Source: Drosophila pseudoobscura (lineage: Eukaryota > Arthropoda > Insecta > Diptera > Drosophilidae). From it: a stretch of 64,000 nucleotides of DNA. Made by a program: the position numbers and the translations under genes. The notes beneath the pieces are model-generated. The model was not told where the DNA came from and did not search any database. It saw only the letters and a list, made by a program, of their open reading frames with translations. Of this stretch, positions 1-11,746 are shown in pieces (the first letter of the stretch is position 1; each line of letters starts with the position of its first letter). The DNA is taken from the NCBI RefSeq assembly GCF_009870125.1, contig NC_046679.1:21390001-21454000 (forward strand), read 5' to 3'.

Positions 1-898
1 CAGTACGTGTGGATACCAAGGGGCCATACGAGGAGAAGTATACAAGGGGATTCTTCAAAAGCCAGCCAGTCTTAAGCTCTATCTGCAATGGTAGCATGAA
101 GTCGTTGCTGAAGTACATTGAACTTTACGAAGGACACGAGACGTACTTAAATGATTTGGTAAGCAAAGAAATGAGACAAAATTCCTCTTAATGCCTTTTC
201 TAATTTGTACGTATATCTACAGCATAATATTTCGAAGAAGTTAATGGATGTGGTTGTTGGTCTAGGAGAGCCGAAATCTGATGAGTTCAATGTTCTAAAT
301 CATGGAGATGCGTGGAGCAATAACATTATGTTTCAGTACAACGAGAAAAATGAGATATTGAATACATATTTTGTGGATCTTCAATTGCCAAAATGGGGAA
401 CAGTAGCACAGGTGGGTTATGAGCTCTTATTCCATCACGATTGCTATCTAATACTATATTTTTTCCTCAGGATTTGTACTACTTCCTTCTTTCATCTCCA
501 AGCTTGGCTATTAAAACCTCGAAATTCGATTATTTCGTTTGGTTTTATCACTCGGAGCTCGTCAAGCACCTTCAACTCTTGAGCTATTCAAAACCTCTGC
601 CCACGCTGAAAAGTATACTTCACGATCTCTCCAAGTACACTGGTTGGGGTAGGTGATCCTCATGAAATACGTTTTACAATATTTTTTCAATTTTATCCTC
701 ATCTATCTTTTAGGTTTCATTTCCACCATATGGATACTGGGTTATGTTTTGATGGATCCCACTAATTACACTGGCTTTGAGGCACTCTTTAGTGACGAAG
801 AAAGTAGTTTTAAGAAATCAATGTTCAGTAATCCCAGATACCGAAAGCATGCGGAAGTCCTTTTGCCATGGCTCCAATATCGGGGCGCCCTGGAATAA
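1..898 (+). CDS. EcKL kinase E1, 3' part only (cut by window edge)
   Basis: C-terminal part of an ecdysteroid-kinase-like (EcKL, CHK-domain) protein. Visible exons are 1-158, 223-411, 471-648 and 714-898, all joined by GT..AG introns of 59-65 bp and ending in TAA. The catalytic loop FNVLNHGDAWSNNIMF lies in the second visible exon, followed by FVDLQ, the metal-binding Asp region, and KWG..Q-DLYY. It ends NPRY..LPWLQYRGALE, the usual EcKL tail. Family members phosphorylate hydroxyl groups of small molecules; ecdysteroids are known substrates for some and xenobiotics are proposed for others, so the substrate here is unknown. It is the nearest paralogue of E2 downstream, with long identical tracts. 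It looks functional as far as it is seen. Confidence 0.9.
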
Positions 899-1178
899 AC
901 AATAAATTATATATTTTCAATATATTGTAAAGGGAATCTACCCAATTCATTTTTTTTACACTATTTTATAGCCTAGGAAAACGCTATTTCAACGCTAAAA
1001 ATGCAGTGTAACGGACAGAAATAGAACGGAACGGACATGTTCATGTTGTCTACATGAAAACTACATCTACAAGCTCTCCATGTTACTTACATTATATCGA
1101 CATTAAAATGTTTGATTATGACATATACATGCTTTCTACCTAATATCTACATGATCTACACCATCATAATCTTGCGAA

Positions 1179-1557
1179 AGTATTGGGGGTATATTAGGTT
1201 TGCGGTGAAAGTGGATGTGTGTAAAGCCCATAAGGAAGCGTTTCCGACCCGACCCTATAAAGTATATAAATTATTGATCAGCATCAGTAGCCGAGTCGAT
1301 TATGCCATATCTTTTTGTCCGTCTGTTCGTCTTGTTAGACACATAGTTCTCAGAGACCATAAGAGTAAGAGCAACGAAATTTGGTATCCAGACTCCTGAA
1401 ATTACACTGAATCATAGAAAATGACTATATCTAGCATCTGAATCAGTCTCTCGCTCATAAACTCTTTGTCGTGGAGGGAGTCCATACTGACTAAGTACCG
1501 GGTATAAATGTGGAGTCGCGGCCGTAGCTGCGATTCACAACGTTCCCTTTCGGTTTT
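1179..1557 (+). mobile_element. Short decayed mini-me/DINE-1-type repeat (copy A)
   Basis: It opens with TATTGGGGGTATATTAGG and continues through the shared block GTTTCCGACC..ATAAAGTATATA..TTGATCAGCATCA..AGCCGAGTCGATT, a short degenerate GTCY tract (about 1317-1340), and the shared end GACTAAGTACCGGGTATAAATG..CACAACGTTCCC. The same blocks recur at 15.7-18.7 kb and, inverted, at 34.9-35.5 kb. GTCY tracts are typical of mini-me elements, which belong to the Helitron-related DINE-1/INE-1 group. The central part seen in the other copies is mostly missing and divergence is high, so this is the oldest-looking copy. It is non-coding. Confidence 0.75.
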
Positions 1558-1817
1558 GAATGATTTTTGTCATGACATGATTCTGCAAATAAAGTTGAGA
1601 TGCAAGTCCTTACGAGTTACGTATATAACGTAAACCGTGATAACAAGCTTATCTTCCGGATGATGATTTTAACAAACCCAAGCTCTAGTAATTAATGAAA
1701 GTTGCGCCTTTTGTGCCTAATCACAATGAGAACGTAAAGATTTGAGATAATCAACCGTCTTGTCTGTCTTAAATGATAATGTTTATCGCTCATAACAGAA
1801 CAATTTGTTCGCGAGAA

Positions 1818-1827
1818 TATTTAAAAG
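1818..1827 (+). promoter_or_regulatory. TATA-like element of E2
   Basis: TATTTAAAAG lies 81 bp before the chosen E2 ATG. It would place transcription start near 1848, downstream of an in-frame ATG at 1773, and so favours ATG 1899. No clear initiator is seen. Confidence 0.35.
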
Positions 1828-1898
1828 ACTGCTCTAGAAGGCAGCCAGCACTACGAGTAGATCTCTTAAAGCGAAAGAATCAACACTGTTCTCCTAAG

Positions 1899-3405
1899 AT
1901 GCCGCCACAGACCAAGGACGAAGGGGAATGTAGGGAAGCTAACCAAATTCCGGAATGGGTGAAACCAGAGGTCTTTCAGGATCTCCTAAAACAGCAGGTT
2001 AAGGATTATAAGGAAACAAAATCCTTGAGAACCAGCGCAGGTGTCGCTAAGGGGGAAAACTATGCCACCATAATGCTGAGGGTTGAGTTGGATGTAGAGA
2101 CTGAAGGTACTCCTCATATCAAATCAGCTTTGTTTTGTATGTTATAATAGAGGATCTTTTTTTCCGCTCAAGATAAATCCAAGGTCACAAAGGCCTATAT
2201 GCTGAAGACCCCCCACGACACAGACTCCTATCGAAAACTATTGCAAAAATCGAATATATTCGATATAGAGCGCGGAATGTACATGAAAGTGGTTCCCGAA
2301 CTGGAGCAAATGTATCGTGATGTGGGTTTCGAGGTGAAGTTCGGCGCTGACGCCTATGAGATCCCCTCCAGCGACTACTATGTTTTGTTGGAAGACCTGA
2401 AGCCCCAAGGATTCAAAAATGTCGATCGTCTACAGGGTTTAGATCAAGCTCATACCGAGAGTGCTCTGCGGAAATTCGCTCAATGGCATGCCGCATCAGC
2501 AGTACGTGTGGATACCAAGGGGCCATACGAGGAGAAGTATACAAGGGGATTGTTCAAGAGCCCAGAAATAGTTCATGCCCTGTTTGACGGCAGCATGAAG
2601 TCGTTGCTGAAGTACATAGAACACTATGAGGGCCGCGAGACGTACTTAAACGATTTGGTAGGCAAACTAACTGACAAAGTAAATTACAATAAGTACTAAG
2701 TATGTTATCTAAAAATGTCTCTACAGCTAAATATCTCGAAAAAACTAGGGGATATGGCGGCTGATATAAGCGAAGCGAAACCTGATGAGTTCAATGTTCT
2801 CAATCATGGAGATGCTTGGAGCAATAACATTATGTTTCAGTACAACGAGAAAAATGAGATATCGAATACATATTTTGTGGATCTTCAACTGCCAAAATGG
2901 GGAACAGTAGCACAGGTGGGTAATGCACTCTTCTTCCATCACGATTGCTAGCTAATATTATATTTTATTTCTCAGGATTTGTACTACATCCTCATATCGT
3001 CAACAAGTTTGGACATAAAAACATCGAAATTTGATTATTTCATTTGGTTTTATCATTCAGAACTCGTTAAGCACCTCCAATTGCTGAAATATTCAAAGCC
3101 TTTGCCCACACTGAGAAGCATTCACAATGATCTTTCCAAGTATAGTGGTTGGGGTAAGTTGCTCAATTCTAAAATACAATTTTCCAATTTTTAATTTAAT
3201 CATAAATCTTTCAGGCTTGGTCTGCTGCATATCTATAATGGGATTCGTTTTACTGGATCCCATACTGGATGATGATGGTGATTTCGATCAAATTCTTAGA
3301 GGCGAAGACAGTAATTTTAAGAAGTCAATGTTCACAAATCCCAGATACATAAAGCATGTGAATTCCATCCTGCCATGGCTGCAGCATCGTGGGGCGATGG
3401 AATAG
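1899..3405 (+). CDS. EcKL kinase E2 (group A)
   Basis: Complete EcKL gene of five exons: 1899-2106, 2173-2657, 2727-2915, 2976-3153 and 3215-3405, giving 416 aa, the usual family length. The protein begins MPPQTKDEGE and has the N-lobe signature GENYATIML. The middle region has LLEDLK..GFKNVDRLQGLD and KFAQWHAASA. The catalytic loop NHGDAWSNN has His at about residue 258, and FVDLQ follows. An in-frame ATG at 1773 would add 42 residues, but it lies upstream of the TATA-like element. Intron phases are 1, 0, 0, 1. Likely a cytosolic small-molecule kinase; there is no signal peptide. Substrate unknown. Shares long identical blocks with E1. Confidence 0.92.
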
Positions 3406-3685
3406 TAATATAATTAATTTAAGTTTTTTATTGGCTTCCAACCTACCACAAAACACAAGTTCAAAGAGCTTATTTAAGCCTCGAAAGATTACAATAAGTG
3501 ATATCGCTGTACTTATATTTGATGATATGACATTCTGGTAATTAAATGCACTTTTGTTAATCGAGAGAAGGGAATGTTCTGCCCAGAGCTCTAGTATATG
3601 TGCTTTCAGCATATATGTATGTTTAGTATTTCATCGGGTCTTGTAAGTTCAGGGACCCGACATAGACCTTAACAAGCAAACATAA

Positions 3686-5044
3686 ATGAACGAAAGTGCT
3701 GGCAATGATGCCTTCAACGCCGACGAGCTGGTGGCACCCGAATGGCTGATTGAACAGTTTGTCACAGAAGTTCTCAGCAATTATGAAATGGCACCCGAAC
3801 TGAGAATCAATATGTTGACCTTCTCCCCGGCCAGTTCCAAGGGAGATCGCTATGCCAGTGTGAGGTTCCGGGCCAAAGTGGACTACACCAAGCGGAGATA
3901 AGCAGGAGCCTCCACCAAGTCGCTAATCATCAAGACGATGCCCGAGCTGGAGGGACACAAGAAGGAAATGTTTGCCGACTCCTATCTCTTTAAATCGGAG
4001 ATAGGAATGTATAGCACAGTCCTACCAGAGTTTGAGAGGGTACTCCGCCAGGCGGACACCAAGTTGCATGGGGAGCGTATATTTCACAGTCTAGAGCCAC
4101 GACAGGTGATGATTTTCGAGGATCTCGTCGAGATCGGCTATTTTGTGGTGAGGGATCGTGCACCCACTTTTGAGGAAATTCGTCGGGCCTATTTAAAGCT
4201 GGCCAAATGCCATGCCGTCAGCATGAAGATACTAAATGAGGTGAGTGGACTACATATATGGAATAAATAAACAAGATTTAAAATACACATTTTTCTGCTA
4301 CTCAGAATCCAGATTTCCTTAAAGAATACACACTCGGATTGTTTGGTTTATGTGCTATGATGGAGGACCCCATAATGGCAAGCGGAATGGCTCCCTTTAT
4401 TGAACTGCTCGGCAAAGTGCCGGAGTTCAATAAGTACAAGCCATACTTTGAGAAAATCAAAGGAAATTATCTACAACGCGTGAGGGACATCATGGAGGAG
4501 CATCGTGAGAATCCAAGGCCGGATGGGTATTATGTGCTTTCCCATTTTCACGAACAATGACGAGACAGGTGCCTGCGAGGACTGTATGTTGCTGGATTAT
4601 CAAATCAGCAACTTATGCCCCATTACCATAGACTTGATCTACTTGATCTATTTGTTGATGGACCCCGAGCAGCGATGGAATGATTTGGATGACTTGATTG
4701 GCTTTTACTTTTCCGTTTTAATAGAAACTCTTAAAATAATCGATTCTAAAGGAGAATTTCCCACCCTACAAGACCTGTGGCAGCAAATGTATCGTCACAA
4801 GCACTATATTATGTTATAGCGATTTTATTAATGCTGTTTTTCTGAAGACTTCTTTTCGATCAGCACAACTTTGCCCTTCATTTGGGCGTTGAAAATCAAG
4901 GCCTTTGAGATTGAGGACCTGATAAAACAGAAAGAATTGCGTGCAAAATTCTATAGCTTGGGAGGATTCATTGAAGATGTCACAAAAATGCTGGATACAT
5001 TCGATAGATTGGGCTACTTTAAAGAACTATGCGCAAAGCATTGA
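3686..5044 (+). pseudogene. EcKL pseudogene psi-E3 (group B)
   Basis: Group B EcKL remnant that begins like an intact gene (FNADELVAPEWL) and ends with a recognisable tail (DRLGYFKEL). Exon-like blocks are 3686-4240, 4306 to about 4815, and 4848-5044. Three defects are visible. There is an in-frame TAA at 3899-3901 beside what looks like a 6-bp insertion. The active site is damaged near 4545: VLSH runs straight into FHE, losing the Gly-Asp of HGD and about a dozen following residues, with a frameshift. The donor of the last intron near 4815 is not recognisable. The rest aligns well with E8, E15 and E16, so decay is fairly recent. It is the only group B copy on the plus strand. Confidence 0.88.
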
Positions 5045-7327
5045 CTTGTTATGAATTTTCATGAATTTTATATTAATATTCTAAAAAAGTCTATATTAAG
5101 ATATTTCCAAAACATGTTTCCCTCTTCATAAGCTTCTAGCTGTGCTTTCTAAAGAGCTTATAGGTTATTCTCTCACGTTCTCAGATTTCTCTCAGTATTT
5201 GGCAACAAAGCTCCTCCAATCATTGCATCAATGATAGCGGAGGAGACCGTATCGGTAGGGTCTTTTCTCTAATTGAATTAAAACTGTAAAACTTTTAACA
5301 TGGAAAGATAGTATGGATTAATTCTAGTCCGCATATTTAGGCCACTTCTTTTAGGAAATTTTACTGGTATTACTGTGATTAAAAAAAAAACCGGACTCTA
5401 ACTGGCTGCAACTTAAACTTTTTGAGAGATTTTGAAGTTCTATCGAGTTTTTCACAGTGCAGCCATAACCTTCGCAATAACTAAGAACATTTTAATCAGC
5501 TATTCCACCTATAAGATAGACGGAAATAAGATAGTATACTTGCATGCTCTTTAATTTGAATTTACAGACCTATGTAGGTGATGTTTTTTGCCAACGCTTT
5601 CGATAAGGAAGTAAGGCAATAACAAAACCAACATGAATTTAATTTCCATTGTAAGAAATGTGAAGATATTTATAGATCGAAGCAACACTTTGACATGCAA
5701 ATGATGGTCTTTAACGATTACCAAATTTTCTATAAAAACTTCCGAGAGATTCCCCACTTCAAACCTCGAGGAACATCTGGGGGCTTCGTTTATACCCATC
5801 ACATGTCTCACGCTGAATCAGAGTGTGCTGGCGTACAGCAATTAATAAAGTATCAGAAAATAATTAGAGCGAATGGCAGGAGCAAAGAGAACATCAGCAA
5901 ACGATAAAGACATGGAAATAGAAACGAGAAACAGTTTTTTCTGTTATCAATCAAACAATAGACGACGTTTCGTTCCATATCAAATGTTTGTATAGACATC
6001 ACTACACGGCGTACGGGTGATTGTCGACTCTTTTTGCCGGTTTTGGCGAATTGAATTACAAAATAAACTTCAATCAAATGCAGGCGATAAGGAATTTCTT
6101 TGCTTATAGCCAAATCGGGGCAAAACGGCAGTCCCCGTATCGCGCTGCTCGTATTTTCAAATCGACAGTCGCCCGGGACTGCAGTCAATCGAGAGCTGCT
6201 CGAATTATCAGGCACGTAGCTCCCTCCATTCACCAATAAAGGAAAAAGGTTTGCATGTCCAAAAATCTCTTCGTAGCTGGGTGACACATTCGCGATTTCC
6301 ACGGAAGGTTCTTTAGTGCCTTATACGGTCAATGCTGTGTGGAGTGTGCTGTTTGCTGTCAGGGCAGGTGTGAAAACATATAAATAAGACTACGAATAAG
6401 ACCCAAAATTTAGTCGTAGGCCAACGTTTTGGAGTGAAGATAATACATAGTTCTGTGCGTTATTATATTTAATTATCCTTATAAAAGGATAATTTGCTCT
6501 GTGATCTGTGTGAAGTTTGGTGTTTTCTCCTCATAAAAAAGGTACTATTGTCCACAGGTTTCGTAATATTATCGCTTTAGCGTGTGTGTCCATTAACTGA
6601 CATGTGACCTGATTTATGATTTGCCTTCATTAAATAGCGATTGGCTTGATAATAGGCTAATCAATGAAAGTTCGGTAATTACCCCGATTGCAAGTAAAGC
6701 CCTATTACATATCTATATTACTGATGATTCGCAATGAATTTATCTATGAACAAATATTTGTATTCTATATATTAGTATATAATATTATATATATTTCTGA
6801 CAGTATATCGATGCACTTATACTTAAGTTGAAGTGTTCTTCTCTATCATAAATTGTCCTAAATGGTTCTTGATACCGAGAAAACACTTGATAAGCGGTAT
6901 GGTACTCTGCTGTCTCATAGCCCATTTACTCGTATATATTAAAGATAGAGGTTCCATGGGAGGTTTGATTGGAAGACCAGATACCTCCTCTATATATTAT
7001 TATTGTGAACTGATTCCACAACGTTATCTCAATATTCTTTGATATTTACCGACATGGTAATCCCTATATAATTATAGTGCATCTAATATAATGCATGAAA
7101 AAAAGTTATTTTACGTCAGATATCTGTTGTATACTGTTCTGTTCAAACATGGGTGTTCTTGATGGGATGGGTTAAATTTCTTGCGCCTCAAAATAAACAG
7201 CCATTGGCGCCACCTATGTGTGATTAAGTTTTGATAACCGTTATAAAAACTCGACGAAACTTGCCTTTTTCGTGTGACTGTACCCTTATCAGGGCAAGTT
7301 AACGCGATAATCTTCGACAGGTCGAAC
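5045..7327. other. Long intergenic region psi-E3 to E4
   Basis: 2.3 kb without a recognisable gene. An unrecognised 149-codon open frame lies on the minus strand at 5853-6302. A plus-strand TATAAATA lies near 6379 with no convincing gene after it. The rest is AT-rich spacer. Confidence 0.5.
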
Positions 7328-8869
7328 ATGTCTGAGGCTACCAATGGTCACGATGAGGCTACGGCTAAGCCTGTTCCTGCCAGCAATGTGCCCGAATGGC
7401 TGTCGAAGATAACCCTTGAGAAGGCAGTCCAGGCACAGATCGGGGACTTTGAGAAGATCATCGCAGTAACGCCACAGCAGGGAAGCAGCGAGGGCGAGAA
7501 CTATTCCTCCCTGTTTCTCCGGCTGCTGGTGGACGTGGAGTTGTTTGGTAAGTGCTCTTGCCTGCCCCCACGACGATTGTGAATAAATAAGCTGGCAATC
7601 TACCGATCCTTATGATCTTCCAGATCACTCCACCAAGAGTCTGTCCTTTGTGCTTAAGGCACAGCCCAACAACGACGTGATGGCCGCCATTCTGGGCAAG
7701 CTGAAACTCTTCCAAAAGGAGGAACTGATGTATCACTCTATATTGCCAAAGTTCGAGCAGCTTTACGCGGATGCCGGGAAGCCCATACAGTTTGCCCCCA
7801 AGGCCTTCAAGGTAGACCGCGATCTGGGCGTGGACTACATCCTGCTGGAGGATTTGCAAAAGAAGAACTTCAAGAATGCCAATCGCCTGGCGGGTCTTGA
7901 TTTGAATCACATGCAGAGGGTCCTGGAGAAGCTGGCCGCCTTCCATGCCGCGTCCGCCTGCTATGTGGAGCATCATGGATTCTTTGGTGAAGAGTTCGTG
8001 GTGGGCGTGTTCAGTGAGTCCAATCGACAGCTGTTGCAGGAGTTCAATGCATCTGGAGCCTTTCTGGCACAGCTCAAGAAGTGGAAGAATGCTCAAAAGA
8101 TATACGAAAAGTTGGTGGGTTTACAGATGGATTTCCCAGGAACCATAACAAAATATTTAACATCATTTTGGGATCTCTTATAGGCTGATAGTGACAACTA
8201 CCTGGTGGATCGTCTGCTGCAGGATCAACAGTTCAATGCCAGGGAATTTAATGTTCTGAACCATGGGGATTGCTGGGCGAATAATATAATGTTCCAGCAT
8301 GATGCTTTTGGAACAATTAAGGAGACTCTTTTTGTGGACTTTCAAGTGGGAAAGTACGGCAGTCCGGTAGTGATAACATTCATTTTCAAGGCTTGGAATT
8401 TCTTATATCTTTTTTCCCCCCCCCAAAAAGGCCAATGATCTGTACTATCTTATCTTGTCCTCGGCTGCCCCAGAACTAAAAGCGGCCAAGTTCGACTATC
8501 TTGTGCGTTTCTATTTCGATAATCTAATCGAAAACCTGAAGCTACTGCAGTACCATCGACCCCTGCCCAAACTAAAGAACCTACATGCAGCGCTCTTCCG
8601 CAATGGTTTGGCTGGTGAGTAATCAGTGATTTCTCCTTTTAGTATTTTCTAATAATTCCCACAACTTCTGTCTATCAATAGCCTACATGGTGGTATCCAA
8701 AGTACTGCCTGTGGTCATGTTGGAGAAGACAAACAATGCCAATCTGGAGAGCTATATGAATGATGAGTCCAAAATGAAGGTGGCAATGTTTACGAACCCC
8801 AAATACGTGCAGGTGATGACGGAGCTGCTGCCATGGTTGGATAATCGCGGCCTGCTCGACTGGAAATGA
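7328..8869 (+). CDS. EcKL kinase E4 (group A)
   Basis: Five exons: 7328-7547, 7624-8114, 8184-8366, 8431-8614 and 8682-8869, giving 421 aa. ATG 7328 is the first ATG in the frame. The protein has VPEWLSKITLEKA, GENYSSLFLRLL, ILLEDLQKKNFKNANRLAGLD, KLAAFHAASA, NHGDCWANNIMF (His about 264), FVDFQVGKYGSP and NDLYYLI, so the catalytic set is complete. Intron phases are 1, 0, 0, 1 as in E2. The third intron has an odd acceptor, a run of nine C followed by AAAAAG, but only this site keeps the SP-ANDLYY frame. Its closest neighbour is E5, 0.4 kb downstream. Role inferred as cytosolic phosphorylation of a hydroxylated small molecule. Confidence 0.92.
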
Positions 8870-9297
8870 TTATATTAAGGGGCCAAATTACGGCTGCTAA
8901 TAATGTATATTTAATAGCAATACAGTCACAAGCTGTACAATTTTTGGCAATCAAATACAATGGCTACAAAATACATACAAAATGGATGTAAACACTTTAC
9001 ATTTTTATAAATAATTATTATAATAATCATAGAAGCATAGTTCCGTTTCTCTTAAAATGTTTTTGGGATAGCCCAAAGAGCCCGGAATGATTGTGATCAG
9101 ATTTGCTGTTCCTTTCAGTTTCATTGATATATATTGTTCTATTTTCTATATCTTCATGTAGGCTTTTGGGTCTATATCAAAATTCTTCTGTTCTTTCAGT
9201 TCAGAAACTATTTATAAGCTACAAGTGTATTTTTTATTTATATAGCTCTTACAAAACATAGCTTAGAAAACCTAAAAAGTAAAAAATTCAAAGTGCA
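8870..9297. other. Intergenic E4-E5
   Basis: 428 bp of AT-rich spacer that must hold the E4 3' UTR and the E5 promoter. No clear core motif and no other gene are seen. Confidence 0.5.
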
Positions 9298-10638
9298 ATG
9301 ACAAATCAAAAGATACCCGAATGGGTGAATGGTCTCTCGCTGAAGCAGGCGATACATGCCACCCTAGGAGATGGCGAAAAGATCCTGGACGTTACGCCAG
9401 TCATTGATGAGATACAGTACCGCAACTGCACCGTTCTGCTGCCCATCAGTGCGAAGGTTCTCATGATGGATCAGACTTTGCGGAAGATCACGTTCATGCT
9501 GAAGGCCCAGCATTGCAGCAAGTTTCAGGCCAGGATCATGACCCACCTGAAGCTGTTCGCTCGAGAGGACCACATGTACCATAAAGTTTTGCCCAAGCTC
9601 GAGCGCATGTTCCAATCGGTCGGCAAGACGGTGACATTCGGGCCACGGGCCTTCAAGCTGGACAAAAGCATAAAAGTGCACTACATACTGATGGAGGATC
9701 TCAGGACCAAGGGCTACCAGAACGTGTGTCGGCAGGAGGGCTTCGACTTGGTGTCCATTAAGGCGGTGCTCAAAAAACTCGCCGAATTCCATGCCGCCTC
9801 GGCTGTCTATGTGGAGCGCCACGGCATGTTTGGCAAACTGTTGGCCGATGGGGTATACACGCGGAACAACAGGAATATTTTGAAGAAACTGAACGATGTG
9901 GATCCCTTTCTGTCGCAGCTCAGGGGCTCGAGTCTGGCAAGCCGTTTCCACAAGCGGCTGATCAACAAGGAACGCGTCCTAGTGGATCGCATGCTCGAGA
10001 TGCACAGCCGACAGACTTTAACAGACTTTTGTGTCCTGAACCACTGCGACGGCTGGGTGAACAATGTGATGCTAAAGTTCGATTCCTTTGGCAAGGTGGA
10101 GGACACTGCTCTGATTGACTATCAGGTAGTCAGGTATGGATCTCCGGTGGGTACTTTGCACTTATTCTTATTATTACCTATATCTATTCATTATTCATCC
10201 CCTTAGGCCCACGATCTGTACTATACCATCCTCTCCTCTGCCCAAATGGAGATCAAGCTGGATAAATTTGATCATTTTGTACAATATTACTATTACCATC
10301 TGGTGGATAATCTCAAGATACTCAACTACCGAGGCCGTACGCCGCAGCTCAAGAACATACGCGATGGTCTCCACAATAATGGTCTGGCAGGTGAGGTCCT
10401 AAGAGTTTCCAAGAGATCCCATATTCCAATGATACCACCAATAATTCACTTCACAGCATATGTGGTGGCGACACGGGTATTGCCCATTGCAATGATGAGT
10501 CAATTAGAGGACGAGGTCAACGATCCACATTCATATGCAACCAAACTAAAGGGTTCCATGGCCAATAGTAAGTACAGTCAGGCCATGAATGACATTCTGC
10601 CTTGGATGGACGATCGCGGTCTGCTCAATTGGTGTTAG
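9298..10638 (+). CDS. EcKL E5 with HCD in place of HGD (group A)
   Basis: Three exons: 9298-10146, 10207-10390 and 10457-10638, giving 404 aa. Compared with E4, introns 1 and 2 are absent while introns 3 and 4 are kept at the same positions (SP-AHDLYY and LA-YVV). The protein has IPEWVNGLSLKQA, ILMEDLRTKGYQNVCRQEGFD, KLAEFHAASA, NHCDGWVNNVML, LIDYQVVRYGSP and a normal tail. The catalytic loop has Cys for Gly at residue 250 (H249-C-D251), one base from GGC. The putative catalytic Asp, the Asn and the DYQ Asp remain, so activity is possible but may be changed. No nonsense change is seen. Confidence 0.9.
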
Positions 10639-11746
10639 GTCTCTCACCACAAAATGTTCTCAGTGTGACGCATTCAATATTTAATTCCCTACTTTTAATT
10701 AAATGGGTTTTGTAATCAAAAAAACCAACCGTGTTTATTACCTCACTCCTTATCATTATGGTCTATTATAAAATTACTGTTCGCACGCCCATCTTTCAAC
10801 CCTGAAAGAACAAAGTCATGGCACGACGCTGTTTCTCCGAGTATTTGCATTATTTCGAACATTTTGTGATTCTTTCGTTTGGTATTGATACGAGTCGAGT
10901 GGTAGAAAAACCTAATCGCTGACGACACAACAGTCTAAATTGATAATAATATTTCTGTTTTATTAATCAGTCCACCACGACCGAATCGAATTGGAAAGTA
11001 GCACGCGCCATAACGTCAATTGTTCCAATGTAGTATGACGAGGCGGGATTCAATTCACATATTTCCCATTTCCATTTCCTATTTTGGTACTCTACTCAAC
11101 CGAGAATATGTAGTTCTCTCTACAGACGATTGATCGTATGCCTGGCAGTGGCATTGGACTACTCAGTGTTTGGAATTTTAATTAATGTGTGGGTACAACA
11201 AATGCTTTGTTCTGTTCGTATGTCAACAAGTGTTCTGTAGGAATACATAGAGCGCACACACAGAAAATATTTAATCAAACAATCAATAGCTATACGAGTA
11301 TACCTACAATTAACAACGTAATTGCATGTTTCGATCAGATTTGCCTGTTTGTGTGTGTCAAATTGATGGTGATAAGGTTTCCCGTATTCCCATAGAACCT
11401 GTTCTCCAACCTGATAAAATTTCACCGAATATAGGAAACGGATGCTACGAATCGATCAATGGAAAAGATCTGTCACAACTGTTTCTTCAGCTACAACTTC
11501 AGCTTTTCAGCTTTTTCAGCTTATAAGCATTACTTATTTTATTCTTTATCAAAGCATTCCAAAGTACAATACATATAAGACACACCAGCTAACGCGAATT
11601 CAGTTAACGTTTGTCTTTTCTTAGAACCACAACAGAATTTACGCTACGCTACCCCGCAGCGCGTTGTTATTATATAATACATTAACCTTTTTTTTCTGGA
11701 CAGAATAGATTGCCTAGGAAATTACTTTCGTAGTTATAGTTAAATA
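10639..11746. other. Intergenic E5-E6
   Basis: 1.1 kb of AT-rich spacer. Small open frames here have no family features, and I recognise no gene or repeat. Confidence 0.5.

Larger units (their letters stand above)
899..1898. other. Intergenic E1-E2
   Basis: AT-rich spacer. An AATAAA-like signal for E1 lies just after its stop. The middle (about 1179-1557) is a decayed interspersed repeat, listed separately. I see no gene here. The final 80 bp hold a TATA-like element for E2. Confidence 0.6.

Noticed and set aside
1112-1399. 95-codon open frame in the E1-E2 gap
   Set aside because: It overlaps repeat copy A and its translation follows the repeat consensus.
1773-1898. Earlier in-frame ATG for E2 (42 extra residues)
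   Set aside because: It lies upstream of the TATA-like element at 1818 and the extra residues do not resemble any EcKL N-terminus.
7458-8096. 212-codon minus-strand open frame
   Set aside because: It lies antisense over the E4 exons, whose sense frame has all EcKL motifs and correct splice sites. The antisense frame has no family features.
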